In this document: positions 28,897-35,499 of the stretch, piece by piece
Numbering within the stretch: position 1 is the stretch's first letter
How the letters are laid out: every line of letters starts with the position of its first letter
DNA from: Sedimentisphaerales bacterium
GTDB taxonomy: Bacteria > Planctomycetota > Phycisphaerae > Sedimentisphaerales > SM23-30
NCBI GenBank assembly: GCA_016933395.1
Contig: JAFGBA010000323.1
Span: 1-35,499, forward strand
DNA length: 35,499 nucleotides
Direction of reading: 5' to 3'
Made by a program: the position numbers and the translations under genes
The notes under the pieces: model-generated
Databases searched by the model: none
Told to the model about the DNA's origin: nothing
Seen by the model: the letters and a program-made list of their open reading frames with translations, nothing else

Positions 28897-30600
28897 TCAA
28901 AATACCTGATCGGCTATTTCTCGAACTCGATCCCACAATATTTCCGCCTGTTGGCTTAAATATGCTATCGGCTCCGCCTTCCACTCTTTATAGGATTCCG
29001 GCTGGCGCAATCGTAATGTTACATCTAAAGCCGACAGCGCCAATCCTATTGTCAAAATGACCACTACGAGAGGCGTAAGGATCCACCGTCGAAACTTACG
29101 TAAAAACCCTTTTTGCGGGGTTACAATTACGTCTACATATCCGAACACCGGAATTCCAAAACCTTTGGCCGCCTCTTCCGGTGTACTAACCGTCTGGTCC
29201 GCCCAACTTGCTAAAAATACCAGTCCCCCACCGAAAATAATTCCTCCTATTATAGCAAAACCAAAAATTGTTATCAAAGATGGCGACGAGGGAAGATCCG
29301 GCTTCAAAGCCGCTTGCACGGCGTTTAAATGCATGCGCCGTTTGGCCGCTTCCGCCGCCAGGTTCATCTGCACCGCGGTGCGCCGAGTTTCCCAGTCGTT
29401 GAGTTCCCGCTCTTTATCGCTCATCTTTTTGATAAGCTCCAGATACTCTCGCCGCGCCGGTCCGAAATTCGCCATCAAATCTTCGTACAGCTCCCTTTGT
29501 CGATCCAGTCGTTCCAGCCGGTTTTTTGCTACTTCAGTTTGAACTTTTAATCCTAACCGCTCTAATTCCAGTTGACTGATCTGCCCGCGGGCGCCAAACA
29601 CTTCATTCAATACCGTCGTCGGTTCCGTTTCAGCCAGGTCCTGCTCCAATTGTTCGATTTTGCGCTTCAAAATCTTTACCGTAGGATGCGCATCCGTCAT
29701 CGTCCTGATTTCCGTCAATTCGTCAAGTTGCGATTGCGTTTGACGCAACTGCTTCTGTAAATCAGTATAATCCGGATTTGGCCCTTTAACGATTTCACGA
29801 GGTTTGCCGTCTTCGCCTTCCTCCACCACCTCCGGCGGCGCCATAGCGTCCAGACGCGCCAGTTGTTGCTGTGCGGCTTCGTATTGAAGTTGCAATTGGT
29901 CATAATCCGCCGCCACTTTCAACATCGCTTCACGCAACGCGCCGGGGCTTTCCGGTAGAACTCCGGACTTTTCCGTCTCAAAGTTGATGCGTTCGTTGAT
30001 GATTTCGAACAACTGACTGTTGCTGTTCTGCACCTGTTGATCAAGAAAGTCATAACTGTCCTTAAGTTGCTCAACGGTCTGTTCGCTAACACGGTTTATA
30101 TAGTTCTCCACCAGGATATTGGCCATCTGCTCGGCTTTATCAGGATCCGAATCCGTGAAACTAATCTTGACCAAATCCACTTCATCCGATTGCACTTCCC
30201 ATTTGACTTCGATGGCTTCGCTGACGGCGGTCGCCTTTTGCTGGCGCAGGCGCTGCCCCTCTTCGGTCCATTCTCCACTTTCCTTTTCACGGGGCAGCCC
30301 TTCCGTCCAGCCCAGTTGATCAATCGCCTTTAAAACGGCGTCTTGTCCCGATAGTTCAAATTCCTGCGTCAGTTTGGAGGCTTTGTATATATCACTCCCC
30401 CGCAAACTGGTCTGTGCCGCCGCCGGATCCTTGCGTCGCTCAAAAATCGTTGTTGCGGTGTACTGCAACGATAAAAAACGAGAGCATAACATGGCCAGAA
30501 TGGCAAACAACACCGCTGATGCGACCACCAAACGCCATCTGCGGAAAACTGTCCGTATGAACTTACGCAGGGTTATAGGTTCTTTTTCCTTGCTCATCAA
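28897..30600 (-). CDS. Wzz/GumC-family polysaccharide chain-length determinant
   Basis: 567 aa; N-terminal ITLRKFIRTVFRRWRLVVASAVLFAILAMLCSRFLSLQYTATTIFERRKDP, long coiled-coil, and Pro-rich segment before a C-terminal TM (LPSSPSLITIFGFAIIGGIIFGGGLVFL). Confidence 0.92.
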   Translation of the reverse strand: MMSKEKEPITLRKFIRTVFRRWRLVVASAVLFAILAMLCSRFLSLQYTATTIFERRKDPAAAQTSLRGSDIYKASKLTQEFELSGQDAVLKAIDQLGWTEGLPREKESGEWTEEGQRLRQQKATAVSEAIEVKWEVQSDEVDLVKISFTDSDPDKAEQMANILVENYINRVSEQTVEQLKDSYDFLDQQVQNSNSQLFEIINERINFETEKSGVLPESPGALREAMLKVAADYDQLQLQYEAAQQQLARLDAMAPPEVVEEGEDGKPREIVKGPNPDYTDLQKQLRQTQSQLDELTEIRTMTDAHPTVKILKRKIEQLEQDLAETEPTTVLNEVFGARGQISQLELERLGLKVQTEVAKNRLERLDRQRELYEDLMANFGPARREYLELIKKMSDKERELNDWETRRTAVQMNLAAEAAKRRMHLNAVQAALKPDLPSSPSLITIFGFAIIGGIIFGGGLVFLASWADQTVSTPEEAAKGFGIPVFGYVDVIVTPQKGFLRKFRRWILTPLVVVILTIGLALSALDVTLRLRQPESYKEWKAEPIAYLSQQAEILWDRVREIADQVF

Positions 30601-30609
30601 ACCACCTTT

Positions 30610-31461
30610 TTAATTACGATATCGATCTTCGTATGCCCAGCCGGGATCGTATGCTTCCCGTACGCGATAAGGCGCGCTGGCCGCTTCCACCACGGGCTGC
30701 ACCGGGAACAGAACTTGTCGCAACGACAATCCCACCGCCGCAAACGGATTCGGAGGGACAAAAATAACGTCGCCCGGCTGAAGCAAAACGTTGTGGGACA
30801 TATCTCCGGTTTGCACCATTCTTTTGAGGTTTATCACCACCTCATCGGCTCCGGCCGGATTATGACCCGCGAAAACATTTTCCTCCGCGAGATTCTTGCG
30901 CTCATCCTTATCCTTGGGTAATAAATACCCTCCTTGCTGAGGGGTTTTGGCGCGGATTAATTTAATTTTTTCCGGCCAGGCAAGGTCCGTCGGCCGAGAC
31001 CGCGCTAAAGCGTCCAGCACGGTGTCTGAGCCTGTCCACGGTACAGGACCCGGACCGCTAACTTGCCCCAAAACAAAAAATTTCTGGGAATTATACCCCG
31101 CCACTTCCACGGTTACATCCGCTTCACCATAGTACTTTTCGGAAGCCTGGAGGATAGCTGCTTCCACTTCCGCCGGTGTCTTTCCGGCAACGTCGATTTC
31201 GCCCAGCAACGGGAGTACAATTTTCCCATCCGGACGAATACGTTGCGATAACTTGTTGATTTCCAGGATACTCACCGAAGAGAACGACAGCACATCCGGT
31301 GGATATACCCGGTATTCCAAACCTGAAACCGGTCGGTGTGGCACCTGCAGGAACGCCTCCAGATTGCTGTATTTGCTACCGCATCCCATGATTGCGATCA
31401 GGCTCGCCAGCCCGACTACCGTTAGTGTTGTTTTGACTATTTTTCTCATAATCATTTCCAT
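30610..31461 (-). CDS. Polysaccharide export outer-membrane lipoprotein, Wza/PST-like (SLBB-type)
   Basis: 283 aa; lipobox LIAIMGCGSKYS; EYRVYPPDVLSF...QRIRPDGKIVLPLLGEIDVAGKTPAEVEAAI; FVLGQVSGPGPVPWTGSDTVLDALA; NVLLQPGDVIFVPPNPFAAVG. Confidence 0.93.
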   Translation of the reverse strand: MEMIMRKIVKTTLTVVGLASLIAIMGCGSKYSNLEAFLQVPHRPVSGLEYRVYPPDVLSFSSVSILEINKLSQRIRPDGKIVLPLLGEIDVAGKTPAEVEAAILQASEKYYGEADVTVEVAGYNSQKFFVLGQVSGPGPVPWTGSDTVLDALARSRPTDLAWPEKIKLIRAKTPQQGGYLLPKDKDERKNLAEENVFAGHNPAGADEVVINLKRMVQTGDMSHNVLLQPGDVIFVPPNPFAAVGLSLRQVLFPVQPVVEAASAPYRVREAYDPGWAYEDRYRN

Positions 31462-31858
31462 ACCCCGCTTTACTATTATCAGGCCGAATTAAGCTTAACT
31501 AAAGAAGGGATCCGTCCATCCGACGATAACGAGTCATTTATTCGGGTTGGCCACGATAATTCCATTGCTATTTTGGCTGGTTTTACCAAGCCTATTTCCC
31601 GTAAATGGTTAATTATACTTGATGTTATCGTTTTTGTCCACAAATTTTCGTCCTTTTCATGCGTTGTCAATAATTGGAAATAAAGAAGATATGGAAAAAG
31701 TAATACACCCGATAATCTTTGGCCAAATTCCCCCATCCAGACTTACAAATCATCCCTTTGGCGGTCCTTTTTTTCTTGCAATAATTATCGGACCTGCGGT
31801 AGATTGGCGTGAGAGGATAAAATAAGTAAATATTTTCCCCCGCTTTTTCGCATGAGAT

Positions 31859-31928
31859 ACTTACCTGCCTTGCTTGATGGCATTACCTGGTATTTAACCG
31901 GAAATTACCCGGATAATTCGGGTGTAAT
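31859..31928. promoter_or_regulatory. Three TTACC(T/C)G(C/G) boxes phased at exactly 22 bp; the last overlaps an imperfect dyad
   Basis: TTACCTGCC at 31861, TTACCTGG at 31883, TTACCCGG at 31905. The third box lies in AATTACCCGGATAATTCGGGTGTAAT (imperfect dyad). Confidence 0.5.
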
Positions 31929-31978
31929 ATAACGCTTTTTACGGTTAGACCAGCTAGGTAAACACGCCGGCGAAAAAA

Positions 31979-32006
31979 TACCGTTTTTGCGAGCCTTAAA
32001 ACGGTA
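31979..32006. repeat. Inverted repeat TACCGTTTT-N10-AAAACGGTA upstream of the first FeeM-like gene
   Basis: Perfect 9-bp arms at 31979-31987 and 31998-32006, 80 bp upstream of the likely ATG at 32087. Confidence 0.6.
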
Positions 32007-32086
32007 ATGTAGTATGAAATCACCCCCTTTATATCGTAATTTTGCCTTTGGATAATGTAATTGTCTGTATCACCGGAGGCAGAGCT

Positions 32087-33079
32087 ATGTTGAAGACAGA
32101 ATTCGCCACATCGTCAAACGATGCATGTGCCGTACAGGGTGAATCTTCGTCATCTTTCACGGCCGCATCCCAAAAAGGCAAAAGCCGACGAATGCAATTA
32201 CTTGAACGTATGGGGTGTTTCGGAGCCGGGCCTGGAGGCGTTTCCATCCGGCGGGCCGTTACAGCAGATGACCTTCGCCAGGCCTATTCCCTCGTCCATG
32301 ATTGCTATGTCGAGCAAGGTTATATATTCCCACTTGCTTCAGGTATGCGAATGCGGATTTTCGAGGCAATGCCGGAAACGGTAACCTTCGTAGCCAAGGC
32401 CGGTAAACAAGTTGTTGGCGTCACTAGTGTGGTTTTTGATAGTAACGATCTGGGCCTGCCCTCCGAACATGTGTTCCGCGATGAGATTGAGGTTTTACGG
32501 CGTCAGGGGCGTAAAATCGCCGAAATCACCAATTGGGCCATTGCCCCCGATTACCGCCGCACGGCCGTGCTGACCGAGCTGATTCGCTGCTACGTCGCAC
32601 ATCTCCAAGCGGCCGGATGCGATGACGCCATCGGCGCTATTAGCCATAACCACAAGTATTTCTATAAACTTATGGGCTTTGACCGCGTTATTGGCTCAGA
32701 ACGCAGTTATTCTGCGCAAATTCACGACCCTGTCATATTGGTCAATATGGGCCTGGACCGTTTATGGGAGTGCTTTGATAACGTCAACGACGATATTTGT
32801 AATGACGTCACCACTCTCAAGCGGTACTACCAATCCGCCAATCCTTACCACGAATGTATCGAATCATGGAATCAGGCCGCCCAGAAAGCCTTCAAAGATC
32901 CCGCCTTATTGCGGCGTCTTTTTGTAGAACAGAGCGATCTCCTAACCGATTGCAGCAGAGAAAACTTGGAAATTATCCGGCATCGATGGGGAGATGATTT
33001 ATTCCTGAATGTACTGGGGCATAACATCATTTATGATGGTTTTGTTTTACTGGATTCCTTGCCGGATTCAGGGATTTGA
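32087..33079 (+). CDS. FeeM-like N-acyl amino acid synthase / PEP-CTERM-exosortase system-associated acyltransferase family protein (copy 1)
   Basis: The ORF runs from 32042, but ATG at 32087 is preceded by GGAGG. AYSLVHDCYVEQGYIFPLASGMRMRIFEAMPETVTFVAKAGKQVVGVTSVVFDSNDLGLPSEHVFRDEI...EITNWAIAPDYRRT matches the AHL-synthase-like acyltransferase pattern. Confidence 0.75.
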   Translation: MLKTEFATSSNDACAVQGESSSSFTAASQKGKSRRMQLLERMGCFGAGPGGVSIRRAVTADDLRQAYSLVHDCYVEQGYIFPLASGMRMRIFEAMPETVTFVAKAGKQVVGVTSVVFDSNDLGLPSEHVFRDEIEVLRRQGRKIAEITNWAIAPDYRRTAVLTELIRCYVAHLQAAGCDDAIGAISHNHKYFYKLMGFDRVIGSERSYSAQIHDPVILVNMGLDRLWECFDNVNDDICNDVTTLKRYYQSANPYHECIESWNQAAQKAFKDPALLRRLFVEQSDLLTDCSRENLEIIRHRWGDDLFLNVLGHNIIYDGFVLLDSLPDSGI

Positions 33080-33187
33080 GAGGATTCCACGTGATTGAAA
33101 GAAATGCGTTATTTTTGACTGAAATGGCCGTTTCTTTACGTTTTTGAGAAAAAAATGCCGATATAAACCGGAGGTGAGAAGAGAGAA

Positions 33188-34153
33188 ATGGAAACTCAAA
33201 CAACTGCCGAAACCATGATAGCCGAAGCCGAAATCCCCGCCCCCCCTGCTCAGCCATCCGCCACCAAACGCCCCCAGGGCAAAAGCCGGCGAATGAAATT
33301 AATGGAGCGCAGGGGTTGTTTTGGCGAATTGCCGCCAGAGGTGACGATTTCTCGCGCAACTAGTCTTGAAGATTTGTGCGAAGCTTATCAGTTGGTGCAT
33401 GATAATTACATACAGAAAGGGTATATTTCTCCTCATCCATCCGGTTTGCGTATTCGCTCGTATGAAACAGCGTCGGAAACCGCTACTTTTATCGCTAAAG
33501 CAAATGGGCGTATCATCGGCGTTACCAGCGGGGTGATTGATTCAGACGATTTAGGCGTGCCGGCCGACAAGGCTTTTAAAACGGAAATCGATGATTTGCG
33601 GCTACAGGGATACAAGGTATGTGAGGGCACCAATTGGGTGATAGCGCCGGAGTATCGTTCCACCAATGTCATGCCGGAATTAATGCGTGTCTGCTTCGCC
33701 TATTCCATCGCCCAGGGATGCAACGGCATGTTAGCCACCGTTAGTCCCAATCACGGCCATTTTTATGAAATGTTATGTTTCGACCAGGTGGGTTCAGAGC
33801 GGTCATCTTCGCCGGATATCGATGATCCGGTTGTTTTGCAACTTAACAGCTATGATGAATTTTACCGCCGTTGGCGAGCCGTCCAACCTGATGAAGTTAG
33901 CGATGATGAAGTGGTAACGTCGTTCTTTATCGCTGATAATCCTTACTATAAACGCGTTCAGGAATGGTCGCGAATAGCAGAAGCCGAATTCATGAAACCC
34001 GCTTTCCTGCATGAACTATTCGTAAAGCAAAGCAATTTTCTTAACGAGTGCAGCGACAAGGAATATACCATAATTCGCCGTCGTTGGGGAGAACGCTTCA
34101 TGTGGCATGTGTGGGGGGATGGCGTCCGGAGAAAGTTGGCGCTAACGGCGTAA
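33188..34153 (+). CDS. FeeM-like N-acyl amino acid synthase / PEP-CTERM-exosortase system-associated acyltransferase family protein (copy 2)
   Basis: 321 aa; preceded by GGAGG (accggaggtgag). Alignable over its full length with 32087..33079 (GKSRRMKLMERRGCFG..., AYQLVHDNYIQKGYISPHPSGLRIRSYETASETATFIAKANGRIIGVTSGVIDSDDLGVPADKAF). Confidence 0.75.
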   Translation: METQTTAETMIAEAEIPAPPAQPSATKRPQGKSRRMKLMERRGCFGELPPEVTISRATSLEDLCEAYQLVHDNYIQKGYISPHPSGLRIRSYETASETATFIAKANGRIIGVTSGVIDSDDLGVPADKAFKTEIDDLRLQGYKVCEGTNWVIAPEYRSTNVMPELMRVCFAYSIAQGCNGMLATVSPNHGHFYEMLCFDQVGSERSSSPDIDDPVVLQLNSYDEFYRRWRAVQPDEVSDDEVVTSFFIADNPYYKRVQEWSRIAEAEFMKPAFLHELFVKQSNFLNECSDKEYTIIRRRWGERFMWHVWGDGVRRKLALTA

Positions 34154-34219
34154 AAATCAATGCTCACGGTGGATACGCCACCGGAGCGTTTCATGCTTAT
34201 CCCGTCTATCGTCGAAGAC

Positions 34220-34249
34220 AACCCTGCCGACGGATGGACGGGTTTTTTT
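34220..34249 (+). terminator. Candidate rho-independent terminator after the FeeM-like pair
   Basis: AACCC-TG-CC-GACGGAT-GG-AC-GGGTT stem with internal loop, followed by TTTTT. Confidence 0.45.
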
Positions 34250-34283
34250 CTGCGCATCCCTATTTTGAAAAAACACACGATAG

Positions 34284-34305
34284 TCATTCTGAGCGTAGCG
34301 AAGAA
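34284..34305. repeat. CATTCTGAGCG-type interspersed repeat remnant (GTCATTCTGAGCGTAGCGAAGAA)
   Basis: Matches, from memory, a short intergenic motif common in many bacterial genomes. Only one copy is seen in this window. Confidence 0.4.
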
Positions 34306-34349
34306 ACTCGACTGTAATAACACTCCCTTTGACATGATATGCTGTGCAG

Positions 34350-34390
34350 AAAAAAACCGGCCGATCAGGTTTTTACACCCAATCGGCTGG
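34350..34390 (-). terminator. Rho-independent terminator of the PEP-CTERM protein gene
   Basis: Minus-strand CCAGCCGAT-(16 nt)-ATCGGCCGG stem (one mismatch) followed by TTTTTTT, downstream of the 34454 stop. Confidence 0.7.
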
Positions 34391-34453
34391 CTTAATTACA
34401 AAACACGTTAAATGGTTTGTTATCTCCGAGCGGTTTTACCACTCATTTTGATA

Positions 34454-35499
34454 TCAGGCCATCCGACGTTTGCGGATATAACCGCCGAGGCTGCCGACCG
34501 CCAGGAACATACCCAGCATCGTCACCGGTTCGGGAACAATGTAGGCTTTTCCAGAATCTTCACTACCGGTCCATCCATTTTCATAGATAAACGGCCGACC
34601 AATTTCCCAACTCTGCCACATATCTTGGGTATTTTCGTCAGAAACAGGAAGTTGGTACCAATTAATGAATTGCTTATCCCAAAGACCTTCTTTATTCCCA
34701 GAAAAATCCAGAAGTACATCGGTTTGACCGACAAATTTTGTCTGATCTGCCGCATTGCCCCAAAATCTAAAATAGTCAATATCACCACTCATTACCAACG
34801 CGTCCCTGGTAGGATCAAACCAACCAGGAAACTCGTCTTCCGCTGCCGGACGATCCCAAGGAGTGGGATTGCCTGCTACCGATGGATCTATGTAAGTTAC
34901 ATTTGAAGCATCGATTAACCAAATATCAAACTGAGCACCCGCTTGCCAAATCCGGTATTGAGGTGCAATATCATCAAAAGGATCCAAAGGATCGCCGATA
35001 TCGCCGGGTGTAACGCATTGTACGATTTGATCTTGACCACCATAGAGTATGCCGCGCAGATAGTCCCCATCAGTTACGTTCTCGGCCCAATATATACCCG
35101 CGGCAGAGATATTATTGCCGATAAGCGTGGTATTATCACCATCTCCGTAAGGACTATCCAATCCTCCGATAGTACCGTCATGGATAGTGTTAACACGCAG
35201 CAATCCGAAGGCATCCTCACCGCTTTTCAGAACGGTATCGTCTCTAGTAACAGTTAGGGTGCCACCGCTTATAATACCACCATATTTTCCTACACTTTCG
35301 AGGTAAGCTTTATCAACGGTGCCATATTCTAACGTATCGTAAGTGGTGGTTTCCGATAATAAATAGAACTTCCCCGCTTCACCGCCGGAGTATGATGTTC
35401 CGACTTCATAATTCAACGTTTCCAGGAACAAGGGCCCATTATGCAAGCTAGTGGCTTGCGCCAAACTTGCGCCGGCCAGGATGAGCGCCCCGGCCATCA
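34454..35499 (-). CDS. PEP-CTERM sorting domain-containing protein (N-terminus possibly beyond the window edge)
   Basis: C-terminus AYIVPEPVTMLGMFLAVGSLGGYIRKRRMA has PEP motif, hydrophobic helix and basic tail. N-terminal MAGALILAGASLAQA looks like a signal peptide h-region whose start may lie outside. Confidence 0.9.
   Translation of the reverse strand, partial: MAGALILAGASLAQATSLHNGPLFLETLNYEVGTSYSGGEAGKFYLLSETTTYDTLEYGTVDKAYLESVGKYGGIISGGTLTVTRDDTVLKSGEDAFGLLRVNTIHDGTIGGLDSPYGDGDNTTLIGNNISAAGIYWAENVTDGDYLRGILYGGQDQIVQCVTPGDIGDPLDPFDDIAPQYRIWQAGAQFDIWLIDASNVTYIDPSVAGNPTPWDRPAAEDEFPGWFDPTRDALVMSGDIDYFRFWGNAADQTKFVGQTDVLLDFSGNKEGLWDKQFINWYQLPVSDENTQDMWQSWEIGRPFIYENGWTGSEDSGKAYIVPEPVTMLGMFLAVGSLGGYIRKRRMA

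Noticed and set aside
31479-31825. Short ORFs (85 and 68 aa) in the wza upstream region
   Set aside because: No family resemblance and AT-rich; more likely regulatory DNA.
31500-31860. Sigma-54-type -24/-12 promoter search in the divergent region
   Set aside because: Checked several TGG...GC candidates by eye; none had the correct GG-GC spacing.
1-35499. CRISPR arrays, tRNA/rRNA genes, transposases or phage genes
   Set aside because: None seen by eye: no regular repeat-spacer pattern, no tRNA-like cloverleaf noticed, and no transposase or integrase translation in the ORF track.

Overview
The window is a roughly 31 kb exopolysaccharide (EPS) locus of the exosortase/PEP-CTERM-associated type, mostly on the minus strand. 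The gene content resembles Planctomycetota, but that is inference. The core runs right to left: Wza-like export lipoprotein, Wzz/GumC chain-length protein, ExeA/XrtA-type AAA ATPase, CpsD/CapB-like kinase, a TIGR03087-type glycosyltransferase fused to a VanZ-like membrane domain, a GT, a Wzx flippase, four consecutive asparagine-synthetase-like proteins (one with a degraded PP-loop), more GT4 glycosyltransferases, an O-antigen ligase/Wzy-like protein, an ATP-grasp protein, a polysaccharide deacetylase and two CapK/PaaK-like adenylate-forming proteins. To the left are a DUF362 protein, a UDPGP-family nucleotidyltransferase, an ArsB/NhaD-like transporter and a partial GNAT acetyltransferase. To the right are two tandem paralogous FeeM / PEP-CTERM-associated acyltransferase-like genes and a protein ending in a PEP-CTERM sorting signal. 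No exosortase and no initiating sugar-phosphate transferase are in the window. The main candidate for something undescribed is the combination of four tandem AsnB-like proteins, ATP-grasp, two CapK-like proteins and two FeeM-like proteins. This suggests an EPS decorated with amide-linked or acyl-amino-acid groups. A 22-bp-phased TTACC box array upstream of the FeeM pair may be a regulatory region. All calls come from reading sequence and motifs by eye; no searches were run.
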